Below, one piece after another: positions 45,150 to 58,428 of a stretch of 64,000 nt of DNA (positions are counted from its first letter, which is position 1; each line of letters starts with the position of its first letter). The position numbers were made by a program, and so were the translations under genes. The notes below the pieces were generated by a model. The model was not told where the DNA came from. It saw nothing but the letters and a program-made list of their open reading frames with translations, and searched no databases. The stretch lies in contig NW_006921538.1 in NCBI RefSeq assembly GCF_000340215.1, positions 124,001 through 188,000 on the forward strand, given 5' to 3'. The DNA comes from Pseudocercospora fijiensis CIRAD86. Its lineage: Eukaryota > Ascomycota > Dothideomycetes > Mycosphaerellales > Mycosphaerellaceae.

Positions 45150-48100
45150 ATCTGCGTTCTAATCTCGGCCTCTATTGCTACTAACTTAGCAAGTCTAATA
45201 AGCTGCTTAGCCCGCGCTAAATTAAACACTTAACTACCTAATTATATAACTATTGTTAAACCTTACCTTCTAACACAATATCTAACTCTAACTGCGCTAT
45301 TCTTATATATAATAAAGTAATATATATCTACGAGAATTGAGGGCTATCGACTAATTATAATACGAGCGCGTCTTCCCTACTATAATAGGTAGGCGTACGA
45401 GGTATTATAGTACTGCCTCCGTTCTAAGTAATGTCGTACCGAGTTCTTTGCGTCTACTCTTAAAAGACCTAGCAATATCCGCTCCCGAGGGTTTGTCCGC
45501 TTCCGAGGGTTATTATTCTTATTATTACAAGGACTATTATTTACTATCGTAGTTTTACTAGCTCTAATTAGTTAGGTTTAGTAGCCTTTAATTGTTAATT
45601 AATCTTATCTTTTCAAAAACGCAGTTCGTCTAGTTTCTATAGGTAAAGGCTATTATAAGTGCAATAGTTAAGGTTCGCCTCGCTTAAAGGGTCGGAAAGA
45701 TTAAGGAGTAACCTATTGTCCGCAAGATCGACCCTAGCTAGCTTAGCTCTATATTTTTGCCCTTAGTTAGTCTATTAACTGTTTAACCTTTTTAGTCCTT
45801 AAGCCTTTCGAACGGCTTAACCCTTTTTAACCTAGTGTCTTAGCCTTAGGCTATAGTATAGGTAAGGTTGTTCTTATAGGTATAGCGATAATAGTAGGTA
45901 ATATTAATAATAGCGGCGCTAGCCGTCTTAGCGCTAACTTTACCTTTGCTTCTAATTTCCTTCTTCGACTAGCAACGCTTTAACTAGCGACACACTCCGC
46001 AATACCGTTACTAATATAGCCGCGCCGGCCGCGCCGTCCTTCCGTATAAGCGCGACGCCGTCGTCGTTATTATTATTACTATTTACGCGTACGCGCGCCG
46101 CCCTCGCCGATTACCTAGGCCTCGAGGCCTCGATAGAATAAAGGAATAAAAGGGGGACCTAAATACTAAGAGAAGGGTCTTATTACGTTAGCGAAGGTAA
46201 AGTCCTTAAAAGAGCAGGCGATTAGGTAACGCGTTATAGCGCGTTTGTTAACGCTCGGTACGCGTCTACTATAGTAGTATAGTCTTATTATCCTAGTTGC
46301 CGGCCTCTAATTAGTCGGCTAATAGTACCCTAGGGGTAGTATTATTCCTAGGCGACATTATAGGCCCTTAGCCTTCTTCTTGTTCTTTACGCTAGTCTAA
46401 TACTTATCTAACAACTTAGCTATATCCTTAAAGGAGCCTTTAGCTTCCTACGAGTCCTATTTAGGTAAATAGCCCTACTATCTTAATAGGTACTCCTTCT
46501 TGCCCTTCCTAGTCCGATACTTTAGTATACGCTCTATAGACTATAGCTCTTTACTATCGGCTAAGACTTCTTCTAACTTAGCAGGCGCTTTATCGCCTTC
46601 GCGCTAATAGTATAGTTTAAGGAGGGATATATAGAAGGTGTTATAGATAGTATAATAAGGTAGAATCTATAACTAATAGGCCTAGCTATTGCCCTTCGGT
46701 TCTCGGATTCGGAAGGGGCTAATAAACCGTAGTGCTAGTTTAGGGCGTGTTTTGCTATTAGGTAATAGATGTTTGCGGATACGGAGGTTCTTAGTACTTA
46801 GTATAACTATATCGCCTTGCTTAAAGGTTATTAGCGTATAGTGCTTGTCGTAGTAGGTCTTTTAGTATTCTTAAGCCTTTGTTAGCTTATTAGCTATCTT
46901 AGCGTAAATTTCTCGTATCTTTTAAACCCTCTTAATAGCCGCTAGTGTCTTAGATTAACCCGCTTCCCTTTCCTTACGCTCGGCCTCGAGCGATAGAGGG
47001 TCTTATAGCATAGTAGCGTTCTAGCCTATTATAGCTATATATAGTAACACCTTAGTTAATAAGTAGACACTGTTATTATATACGAATTTAGCTAGTTATA
47101 GGAGGTTAACCTAGTCGTTAGGGTTCTTATTAATATAGCTACGTAGGTACTGCTATAGCGTAGTATTTTGCCTCTCGGTTTAGCTATCTGTTTATAGATA
47201 AAAGGCTATAGATAGCCGATGCTTAAGTCTTAGCTATAGGCATATCTCGCTCTAATAATAGGATATAAACGTCGAGCCCCGGTCGGAGACTATCCCTTTA
47301 GGGGTTCCCTAATAGCTATAGAAGATGTTGTTCTATAGGGCTTTAGCTATATTAATAGCAGTCTAATCCTTCCGCGCTAGGATATATCGAGCGCCTTTAG
47401 TAAATCGATCTACTATAATAAGGATAGTATTAAAGACGTCCTTACTACCCCTACGCTTAGTAGGCGGAAAGCCTATAATAAAGTCTATTATTAGTTCTAT
47501 AAATAGCTTCTTTAGGATAGGAAGTAAAGACAACTCGCCGAATAGTAGGTATCTTAGTGCTTTAACTCGTTAATATACGGTATACGTGTTTACGTAGTCC
47601 TTTATATCCCGCTTACTATTTAGCTAGTAGTATATACGCGATAGTAGCTCGTGCGACCTCTCTATACTATAGTAACCGGTAAGCTTACTATTATAGTGTC
47701 GCTTAAGAAGCTCTTATCGGATCGAATGCTCGGTAGGGATATACAATCTACCCTTATAGCGCAAATAGCTATCGGTATTAATCGACTAATTCTTGCTAGA
47801 TCTAGTTTTGCGACTATTAGCAAGCTAATCTATACGGACCGTAGCAAAAGCGTCCCTTTGCTAAGCGCGTAATAGCTCGTTTATAAAGGCTTAGCTATCT
47901 CCGTCCGCAGGTTCGCTTAATAGTACCCTCGCTATCTTACGTAGTACGTACTATATATATCTAGTAGTACTAGTAGCCGGATTAACTATATTAGTGCTCT
48001 AATCGCTGTTATTATATATAGCGATATCGACTAGGGAGTTATTATAGCTCTTCCTATTAGTGTTATTAGCCCTTGCCTTAATACGTACTATTAATATAGT

Positions 48101-51100
48101 AAGAGTATTAATATGCTTTAAGCTGTCGCGGAGTCTAGTAAGCCGCTTATCCTACGCTTGCTTATTAATAATACGGGCTATAGCAATCTTATACTATAGG
48201 GTTAGAAACAAAGAATTAATATATTAGGTCTCGCTATCGTAATTAGGTCGCCTCGATAGGCTATTAGTAGGGTTGCTTACGCCTAGCCGATATAATATAT
48301 TAAAATCGAACCTAGCGAGGTAGACGGCCTATCTAGCCTATCGACCTATAACCCTAGTAACCTTCGTAATTCTACGGAGGTTGTTATAGTCCGTATAGAC
48401 CTAAATAGTATGCTATACACTATCGAGATAGTAGCGCTAGTACTTAAAGGCTTCTACGATTGCTAAGAGCTCTTACTCGTAGGTCTTATATCGGCGCTCT
48501 ATATCGATTATCTTTCGTAAGAAGAAGGCAATCGGGTACTAGTAGGTGTTATTAGCCTATTATAACATAATAGCTAATATAGCGAACTGTAAAGCGTTAG
48601 TCTTAATACGGATCTGCCTACTTAGTACGAGATAGTATAGCAAGGGGACTTTAGTAAAGCGTTACTTTAAACCGTTAAAAGCGGCTTGTGCTTTGTTAGT
48701 CTATTTAAACTCTCTAGATAGGTTAGCCTTAGTTTTAGTAAGCTTAGTTAGGGGTATTACGTATCGTAAGTAACCCTCGAAAAATCGACGGTAGAAGTTA
48801 GTAAAACCTAGGAATAATTAAAGCTCCTTAATACTAGTAGGCGTTAGCTACTTAGTAATAGTCTTAACCCGATCAGGATTAGCCTTAATACCCTTAGTTA
48901 ATACGAGGAAGCTAAGGAAGGGCACTTCTTTAGTAGTAAAGGTATATTTAGAAGGCTTGTAATACAAGCTATAGGCCTATAGGCGGTCGAGTACCTTACG
49001 GACTATAGCCTAGTACTCCGCAATATTAGGTAAGTGTATATAAACTAGGATGTCGTCTAGGTAAACTATACAAAGGTAGTCTAATAGGCCTAATAGGGCC
49101 CGATTAATATAGGACTAGAATGTTATAGGGATATTAGCTAGCCTAAATAGTATAACTAAATACTCGAAATAGCTATAGCGAGTACGGAAGGCCGTCTTCT
49201 ATTTATTACCCTTACGAATACGAATGCGGTAATAGGCGTCCTTAATGTCTAATATAGTATAGAAGTAGGCGCTAGAGAGGCGATCGAGAGTCTTATTAAT
49301 AAGCGGAAGTAGATAGCGGTCTTTAATAGTAATAGTATTAAGCCTACGATAATCGATATATAGGCGTAGGCTACTATCCTTCTTTAGTACGAATAGGATA
49401 GGTGCACTAGTAGGGCTATTGCTATACTAAATTCGACTATTAGCTAGGTTCTTATCTAGGTACTTACGCAATATAGCAAGCTCTCGTTTACTAAGGTTGT
49501 AGAGGGGCCTAAAAGGCACCCCCTTGCCCTATATAATATCGATCTTATAGTCCGTCTCTTTAAATATAAGCAATGTCGATGCTAGGTAGTGTTTAAACAT
49601 ATCGATATAGGTCTTTCAAATAGGCTATAGTATGCGAGCGAGCTAATTAGGGTCTATGCTATTAGGGGGCATAGGTTTATCGTTATCTCCGCCGAGAAGG
49701 TTAGCTATCGGATTAGCTAAGGCAGGTATTAGGTTGCTAATAAACAGGACCCTAATATCGTTAGGGCACTCGCTAGCATTAATGTATTTAATGTCCTCTT
49801 TCCTAGCGATTCTAAATCGCTACTATTAGCTGCCTAGGTCTATAGCTACGGCGTAGTGCTTAAGAATAGGGTTACTAATAACAATATCGGATAGAAAGTT
49901 GTCTATATCTACTACGTAGGCGGTAAAATCTAGTAAGCGCTCGTTACCGAGGTCGTCTCTTAGAACTATAGGAATATAGTAAGCCCTATAGGTTAAGTGC
50001 CGAGCGTTATTAAACTAAGCAAGGGTTAGTAGGTTAGCCTTATTTAATTATCGAAGGTCTAATTGCTTAGCTAGGCGATAGCTAATAAGGGCGCTAACTA
50101 AATTGCCTAGGTCTAGTATAACCTTAGTCTTATAGTTAGTGCTATACGTGTCCTATATAAGACAGGTACGTATAATAGCTAGCATAATATCGATAGTCTT
50201 ACGCCGTATAAGGCTAATAGTTAGTGCGGCGCTTATTCTTTTTTCGACTAATAGGAAGAACCGATAGGGGTAGCATTAGCGGCTAAAAGGTACTTTTAGT
50301 ACTTAGCGGTAGCACGGTCGATTCGGGCCTAATCCTTAGGTTTGTCGCATTAGCCTAGTAGATAGCTAGTACTATTACAGTTAAAGCATTTCAATCTAGT
50401 AGGGAGATTGCTATAGCTACTATTATTGTTGTTAGTAGAGCGGTTAGTACTATAGGGATACGAGCCCCTTCTACGGCCCCTATTACGGCCTCCTCTATAT
50501 AGCCGTCGGCTACAGCCTCTTCTATAGTCGTTGTTACTGTTCCTATTGTTAGTATTGTTATTCTAGTAGAAACCTTAGTTTCCTCCGCGGCTACGGTTAG
50601 TAGTTAGGCGTATCTTAGATTCTAACCGTTACTAAAGCTATACTATACGCTCTATAGTTTCGACTTTAACTATAAATTGAATACGTATAAGATTAGCCTA
50701 TTTAAACACACGGCGGCGGCCTAATTTAAGGACTAATTCCTATCTTAATTTAGGTCGTACTTCGGAGATCTAGATAGAGTCGGTCTTAGCTAGCAAATCG
50801 TCTTTAAGGGTCTTTAAATAGGCCTCGAAGGATCGAGAGGATTAGTCGGCCTTTTGCTTAGTACGTAGGTATTAGTCCTATATATGTTGCTATCGTAATA
50901 TAGGGTTGCTAAGGGTGTTTAGTATAATAGTCTTATAGTCTTGCTATTTTATAGCGGCTTAGTTATAGAGGGAGTCAAAATAGTTATCCTAGGTGCGTTT
51001 TAGGTCCCTATTAATATACTATATAGCATAGACGACTAAGGAATAGTTATCTAGTAGCGCTCTCGGTATATTACGCTAGTTAAGCTTATAGTTACGAATA

Positions 51101-51600
51101 TAGTCGTTATATTGCTTTCGACTAGAGCTATTAAACACGGTACAGTCCTTAAGTTTAGTATTCTTCTTTTAAATAGTTAGTAAGGAAGGCCCTACTGCTA
51201 GTCTAGTATTAGATATTAGAGACTCCTATAGGCGGCGAATTTCGAGGAGGTTATCCTTTAGCTATTATTCTTAACGTAAGGTAGTAAGCCTGTTCTAAGT
51301 AGCTTCTTAAAGTCTCGATATTAGCTAGGGGCTAAAGGCTAGTTAGCTATATCGTCGATTAACAATATTGTTAAGAATATCGTTAATAGGCAATTCTAGA
51401 TTATCGCCTAGAACTATAGGTTCTTTAGTAGGCCCTTTAGTAGCCTCCTCTATAGGCACTTCGGCAGGCACTATACTACTAGTATTGTTATTGCTAGCAC
51501 TACTAGTAGCGCCGCGGTTATTGTTGTTGTTTCGTAATAAGCCGGCTATTATAATAAGGGGTAATACTAATAATATATTATAGCCTCTTATAGTACAGAT
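45150..51600 (-). pseudogene. Gypsy Gag-Pol polyprotein, RIP-killed
   Basis: Minus-strand order: Gag with an Asn/Arg-Gly-rich stretch (RGGRNRGRRRG) and a zinc knuckle near 50390 reading CFNCNSTSYLLG-C, where the knuckle His has become Tyr. Reverse transcriptase follows, with DYRGLNTITIKDRYPLP near 49350, FRLANIPITFQ near 49130 and the active-site YLDDILV near 49045 still intact. RNase H lies at about 48300-48650. Integrase includes SDRGSTF (second Asp region) near 47270. A chromodomain-like tail (KYRTRKGKKEYLLR) lies near 46500. Stops throughout are TAG/TAA at former Gln/Trp codons. Confidence 0.87.
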
Positions 51601-51824
51601 ATAGCGGAATTAGTAAGTATCGGCCTAGTATAATTAACTTAGTATAATAGGCCGTATAGAAGGCCTTGCTTAATAATTAGTACGGTTGTTTTAGTAGAAT
51701 AGTACGTATAGGTCCCGTCCTTCGGGCGTAATATAGTTAAATCGATAGTTTTCGTAGCTATACCGCTAAAAGCTTAAAATAAGGACTATCTAGCTACTGC
51801 CCTTAAAGGATAGATCGAATACTA

Positions 51825-52021
51825 TATAAGAAGGGTTATATTAGTAGGTAGATAGGGTAGTAGTAGGTATAGGTAGTATTCGATAAGGATCTAGGAGGAG
51901 AAGGAGGAAGGCAGGCTAGTTAGCCTAACGCTAAGCGCTAAGCCCTGCCTAAGGCACTAAGACCCTAGCTTTACTTAGCCTAGTTATATGCCAATTACGT
52001 ATAGCCTCTTTAGCCCTAATA
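51825..52021 (-). repeat. 5' LTR of gypsy element
   Basis: Pairs with 44917-45113; its terminal TG has been converted to TA. Confidence 0.93.
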
Positions 52022-53399
52022 GAGGTAGATAGATATAAAGTTAATAGCAATAGGAAGTTAGTTAATAAGACTGCCTTAGTATATAGATATAGTTAAAGTA
52101 AGATCTAGGACGTAGGTATCGATTTCGGTAATATCGTTATATATAGTATCGACTTTAGAGGACTATACGAGTATAAGTAAAGAGAGTATAAAGAGTATAA
52201 GAGTTAAGAGTATAGCGAGTTACTATAATCTCTAGACTTTATAGAACGATATAGGTAAGGAAGAATCTTTAAATAAAGTTATATAAGAAGAAAGCACTAA
52301 TATAGGCTTATTATTAACGGCGTAAAGCTTCAAGCCGATTTACTTACGAACCGAGGCTGTTTGTGTTATAGCAACGTAGGTGCAAAGGCGTACTACTCTA
52401 ATACTGCTATGCCCGCCGTTAACGTACTATTCGTCGAGGCCTTTAGCAAAGCCCTTAAACTCGTAGTCCTTACTTTAATAAAAGGAACTTTTGCCGCATC
52501 TGTCTTTACCTTAAGTAGATAAGCCGTCTTATTCTCTACCGCTACCTATCGACTATCTGCTATTAAATATTCGACATACTACGTAGTAGGAGGTGCAACC
52601 TCTTCCTACCTCCTTTTAGGCGCTTCGTATTAGGTCTATACTCTCGGTTATCTCGGTTCTAAATTAATACCTAAGGCAAGCTAAGTCTTAGCGAAGCGCC
52701 TAAACTCAAAACGTTAAAAACGGATACTACACTCCCGAGAATACAGATTTAGACATTAAATAGTATAATAACTAGAGGTCTAAGCGTATTATATATATAA
52801 AGGGGGTTCTAGAAGGCACGTAAGTAAATCATTTAGGCGTGTTACGTAAAAAAAATATATAGAACTACGACCTATAGAAAAATAAGACTGTTTTTACGAA
52901 GGGACAGTTATATAAGCTCGCGTTTGTTATACGAACACCTATATTAGACAATCTACTAATACTCGTATCTGCTATTTGAAATATATAATCCCCTTAAGAA
53001 AGACCTGCTCTATTACCTCTAAGTGTTTTTAAATGCGTGTCTTACGCTTTACTTAGTCTATATACCTTAGCTTATAACTAGCCTATACGCCTCTTATTTC
53101 CGCCTATAAAGCCGCGCTCTTGTCTCCTATTACTAGAACCTTCGCAAACACTCTACTAAGCATCGCGTAATACTGCTAGACCTTTATTAAGTCCCTAACA
53201 CTTTAAACAAGCATTACTAAAGCCTCCGCCTATATTAATCTCCGCCGCTACTAAGAGCGACACTCGAGTGCTGCTATATATCTTCCGATAATATATCTTC
53301 CGACACCGCCGACCCTTATAAACACGCTATATTAGTCCGTATAACTATAATAAGCCCGCTATGCCCGGCGAATACTTAAATATATTAAAGCGCTAGCAA
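52022..53399. other. RIP DNA, nothing firmly recognised
   Basis: Right-hand continuation of the repeat interrupted by the gypsy element. Fragments of open frame occur on both strands, and an upstream part of the helicase gene may lie here, but I found no motif. Confidence 0.35.
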
Positions 53400-56300
53400 A
53401 AAGCGGTAAAGGTTGCTACTAGTCGCGGTCGTAGTAGTAGTCGCGGTCGGCTAACTTATCGTAGATTAGGTCGCCGCGGCGGCGGCGTTAGTGCTACTAG
53501 CCTATCGCGTTAAGAAGATTAGCTAATATATTAACCTCGAGCGCCTACGGTTTATTATAGCCCTATTATACGCGAAGAGCTAATATAGACGTGCGATCTA
53601 TCTCCTATATTGCCTACTATCGATGCTTTAGTATGAGAGTAGGATGCTTACTTTAGCGTCGCCTATGCTATAATTAAGAACAAGGATACGCTGCTTTAAT
53701 AGGTTTAGTAGCTAGTCTAGAATGCCGGCTAGTATAAGGCCGCCTTAGTATACTATTGCTAGATTATCCGCTACGGTCTTCGTAGGGTCTTAAGACTACT
53801 ATATCCTTCGCGCGACTCTAAGCCCTCCGACCTATAGATTATAGTAGTTCTCGCCTTAATCTTCGGTTAATAGGATGTACTTATAATCGCTCGTACTAGC
53901 GTAGGTAAGGCGTTAGTCTTTTAGGCCTTTACCCTCCTAACTAGTATAATAACTCTCTAGATTATGCCTCTAACCCGGATTGTAGAAGAATAGGGTACGG
54001 ATATAGAGTAGGCTATACGCTAGCTCCGTCTAGAAGAATACGCACTTGTTAGTATATACGTATTAACCGCCGATATACTTAAGAAGGACCTAGATATACT
54101 AAAGGACATTAAGAACGGTAAATACAACTACATTATCTATAGCCCTAAACAAGCTATAACTCTAGTATTTTAAGATATCGTACATGCGATTAAGCTAATA
54201 CTAGGTTTATAGGTATAGGATAAGGCTTATCTTTATCTTAAGTAGAAGGACTTCCGTAATAGCTACGGTACTATTCATTTGCTTCGGTAGCTAATAAGCA
54301 TTAATACCGTGCTACTAGCGTGTTCCGCTATAGTCTCCGATAAGACTAAGAAGTATCTTATTAATAATAGTCTCCGTATCTAGAGTTTAGCTGCGCTATA
54401 TACATAGATTATCCGCGGTAGCATTAATCGTCCGGATAGCAAGTACATCCTTTAAATTCTTAAGCAAACCGAGACTAATAACTTCCGGTATCTATACTTC
54501 GTATTGCGTAAGGCAATCGATAATAAGGGCCTCGCAACTCCGTAGAATATTTAGAAGACAATAATCTTTATCGACGGCCGAGGCTCGGTAGATAAGGGTC
54601 GTTTATAGCTTATGCTATAGCTTATTTAGCTTACTAATTATATTAAAGAGCCTGCCTAGGGCGACCGCAAGTATATATAGGATAGTGCGCCGATAGAAGC
54701 TAGAGCACCGTATACGATTAATATATACGAGATTATCGGCTTCTATACCGCTTATATAGCTAAGATCGATAAGGACAAGCGATATTAGGAGTTTAAGAAG
54801 CTAGATTCCCGTATCCGCATTCTTTAGGGTATACTAGCGATAGCAGTTAGTATTAACATCCTAGATATTAAGCTAGTCTACTAGTGTAAGTTCCCTATTA
54901 CTAGGGATCTCGATAATCTAATATAGAAGCTTAGTCGTACGGCGCGTATCGCTAGTCTTACCGCGCTTGCTATTATCTTCTTGCCCTAGTATATCGACGA
55001 TACGTTTAAGCGTATGCTAGCTAAGTCTAACTATCGATTAATAATCCTAAGAGAGCCTACTAGTATTCCTACTACTAGCACCGCTATAGCTTAGGCCTCG
55101 GCCTACTACCTAGTAGCTATTATACTAGTCCGCCTAAGCTACCTCCGATATATTACTATCCCTAGCGAGGATTTTAATAAGGATAATACCGATACTCTAT
55201 TCGATAAGTTTAGTATAAACGACGAAGAGGAGGGTAGTAAGGAGGACGATACTAACGATACGACCTACGTTACTAGCTTAGGTAGTACTAGCAATACTAG
55301 CAATCCGGGTCCTAGGCTCTTTATCGACAACCTATTCTATACGGTAGTAGAGAAAGCTATCGCCGACAACGTAAGCAAGAAGCCTTAGAATTCGAAGGAG
55401 ATTAGGTAGCGTAACGCTATACCTAATATCTTAAGACATGTCTAGAATATACGCTATTACCCTAACCCCGAATACCGCCGCTACTTCCGTACTATAATAC
55501 TCTAGTTCTATAAGGAAGATTAGTATACATTCCCTTCGGATAAGGAGGTTGTCGGCACTAAGGACTGCTATAGTATATATAATCTAGAACTACTAGAGCT
55601 GCTTTTCTAGAGAGAACTACTACCGACCCCGAAGCCTATAAAGGCTCTAACTACAAACTCTATATAGGCCTTTACCTTACGAGATCTCTCGAATTAGGTA
55701 TTATAGCGTATTAAATAGCTCTACGAAGACCTATACGAGAGCCGTATATTCGAGGTCGTACTATCTAACTTCCTAATACCGGATCTAATACTATAGGATC
55801 TATACGAGCTCTTTAACGAGAAGTATAGTAAGGATGTCGAGAGCTTTAGTAGCGTAGACGAGACTAAGATCGAGGAGCGTATACTAGCATTTATATTATA
55901 GCTCCGCGAGAATAATAAGCACTAGAGAGACGTACTACTATAGGATCTAGTCTAGGAGATTAATCGTATCGCTAAGTAGGTTCTTACTAATCGTACTACC
56001 TAGGTTAAGTAAGACGAAAAGAACAAAGCCGAGAAGGCTATAAAGGAGGCTATAAAGGCTAAAGCTACCGCCCGCGCTATAGCTATAGCAGATACTACTA
56101 AGCCTAGTCCTTCTTAACTAATAATACAGGTATAGCGCCGAGCATAGATCGAGTAGAATATAGCTAACTTAGCTAAGGTATCGTAGCAACTTCGTAAGAA
56201 TTAGCTTCGTAAGACTACTGCCGCTAATCGATCTTAGGGTCGTAGTAGACGTACGGTAGAAGACGAAGACTTCGAGGCAGTAGAGCGTCTTTAGTAGTAG

Positions 56301-56440
56301 GTAGCTCGTCTCTCTAGCCTAGTATCTAGTCGTCGCTTAAGTCGCTCTACTCGTCTATCTACGCGTAAGTTAGCTCGTCGGCGTAATATAGGCTAGTAGG
56401 AGGGTAATAATAAGGAGAATAAGCTGCTCTTTAGTCGTTA
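53400..56440 (+). pseudogene. RecQ-like DEAD/DEAH helicase relic
   Basis: A plus frame of about 1,000 codons with RIP-type stops. The order follows a superfamily-2 helicase. It starts with an Arg-rich N-terminal piece, then PSDLQIIVVLALIFGQQDVLIIARTSVGKALVF (motif I in the last part, near 53900), and IMPLTRIVEEQ (Ia). Motif II sits at 54219-54230, where the expected Asp-Glu-Ala-His reads Asp-Lys-Ala-Tyr. CSAIVSDKT (III) follows. The C-terminal lobe has INILDIKLVYQCKFPITRD and the Q-x-x-x-R-x-x-R block (LIQKLSRTAR). Long acidic and Arg-rich tails follow. Similar helicases occur near fungal telomeres and in fungal mobile elements. No telomeric repeat is present here. Confidence 0.7.
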
Positions 56441-57812
56441 TTAATTTAGTACAATTACGCTAGTAGTCCTTAGATATAGATAGAAGAGGGAAAAGGGAAG
56501 AGGGAAGAGTCTCGTATAGGATATAATACTAGAAGGATAACATTAAAACAATAGGCGGCGAGTATAGATTAGTAGATTAAGAATGCTTTCTACTTCTATA
56601 GTCGTTCGGGGAGAATCTAATAGTATCTTTAATTAGTAGTGCTGCTATTGCTACTGTTCTAATAGTATCTTTAATTAGTGCTGCTACTATTACTAGGTCT
56701 TTAAACATATAGTAATCCTTATCCGGGTTCAAGACGGCTAATAGGCGTTTGTTATCGTATAGCTATATTAGCTTACGCCTACTAATAGGCGTTTATTATC
56801 GTATAGCTATAGCTATAGCAGCTTATACCTGTTACTAGGAAGTAGTAGCGATAGACTAGAGTGCGTACCTCGTCGGGGATACTTATAAAGTCGAAGGGCT
56901 TAACCGGGCGTACGACAATAGCTTAATAACTAGAAGCTAAGCGTAGTGCTTATCGTTACCGGCTAAGCTAGAGCTATCCTTAAGCGTATCCGGAAGGATA
57001 ATCTTCTACGAGAAGCTAAGCGTAGTAGTCGTCGTCGCTAGTATAGCCTCTAATCGCTAGTATAGCCTCTAGTCGCTAGTATAGCCTCTAATCGCTAGTA
57101 TAGCCTCTAGTTACTAGCAATTCTAGCCTTAGGCATTTAACTAGCAGTAGTCGGCGGCTATAGCGTTAAAAGTGCGATAATATATAGCCGTTATTGTTGC
57201 CTTGCTATTATAGCGTAAATAGCGCAATCCTATTAGTAGAGGCAAACCTTACCTGCGATACGCTAATATAGACCTACGCTTCCTAGTTCAACTTCTTCTT
57301 CTTCTATATATACTAACATACTAATACCCCTAGCAATATACTAGCTATCGGCTTCTTAGTAATAGTATCGATACCTCTTTGTTATATATAGGTAGCTCTA
57401 TAGCGATTAATACTATTCCTTGCTAGTTCTGCGGCTTGCTACCGATAGAGCCGCTTATCTAATAGTTAAGGTTCCTCGATCGGTAGAGTTTGTTTAGTCC
57501 TTCTTTTAAGGTCTCCGATAGGCTTTACCGAGCAAGACGTTACAAAGGCGACTCTCCTAGCGAGTAGGTTGTTTTCTATAGCTTTAGCGGGCGCCGACTA
57601 CGTATTTAACCGAAAGAGTATAGTTATTGTTAGAACATCGTAGTCTTGTCTTAGTATAATAAACTGCGGGTCTCGGGTAGATTAGCGGAGGTAAAAACTC
57701 TTTAGTAATGTTGAATTGTATAGTAGTAGTGTAGGCTGAACTGTATTGTGTTCGTTGTGTTCTATCTAAACTAGTGACTATCCTAGGCATATATATATTT
57801 AGTCCTTCCTAT
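56441..57812. other. RIP DNA with short repeats, no gene
   Basis: Contains a near-duplicate pair around gcgtttgttatcgtatagc (56745, 56790) and the 19-bp array at 57035. The minus ORF at 57584-57790 has no recognisable content. Confidence 0.4.
57035..57110. repeat. 19-bp tandem repeat, four units
   Basis: tcgctagtatagcctcta followed by a or g, alternating a/g/a/g, at 57035, 57054, 57073 and 57092. Units are otherwise identical. Confidence 0.9.
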
Positions 57813-58012
57813 TGTCGAGTATCCTTACTATTGTCGGCTACTCCGATAATAGTATCGGTATATCCGATAGTTCTAGAGGCGCCGTATTACGCCTCGTAAT
57901 CTTATTTCTTTATATATAAAGGCTGTACATATATAAAGAAGGATATAAGGACAAAGCAGCCCGAAATTATTATTTACTCGCTTTAAGGCTAACAAAGCTT
58001 ATTTCTAAGACA
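57813..58012 (-). repeat. Putative copia 3' LTR
   Basis: Starts TGTCTTAGAAA on the minus strand right after a G-rich tract. The left end is uncertain between two tgtc sites (57813 or 57832). No second LTR is available for comparison. Confidence 0.5.
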
Positions 58013-58428
58013 CCCCCGTAAGCGGTAGATAGCCGATAAACAATCCTATTATATAGAATCGTAGGTTTTTGTCGTACTTCGAGGGAATGAAGTATTGTTT
58101 AGTAGATTTTTAGTTTCCCCAGATTTCCCCGGACTAGCTAGGCTTAATCCGGTAATTTTCCGCAAAGTCTCTTCCGACGTTACCTCGTCGTTTTATAGAG
58201 AGTCTTTTTCGACCGTTAGTTTAATACTATTAGATAGTCGTATAACACCCTAAGTATATAGATCTAGGAAGTTTTATACGTAGAATCGAATAGTATACTC
58301 GGTTTTGTTCTAGGGTTAGGAGTTCTATAGTAAATAGAACATAAGTATACGTACTCTTCTATAGAGTATATTACGTATATCTTTTTATTTTCTAGGGCAG
58401 TTTCGATTCTAGACGGTTGCTTAAGTCC

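Larger units (their letters stand above)
44917..52021 (-). mobile_element. Full-length Ty3/gypsy (chromovirus) retrotransposon
   Basis: Two 197-bp direct LTRs (44917-45113 and 51825-52021) bound a 7,105-bp element. GAGGT occurs immediately outside both ends (44912-44916 and 52022-52026), a perfect 5-bp target duplication. The LTR pair differs at five positions, all C/T or G/A transitions, four of them in CpA/TpG context, as RIP would produce. The element reads on the minus strand (gag, protease, RT, RNase H, integrase, chromodomain). Confidence 0.93.
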
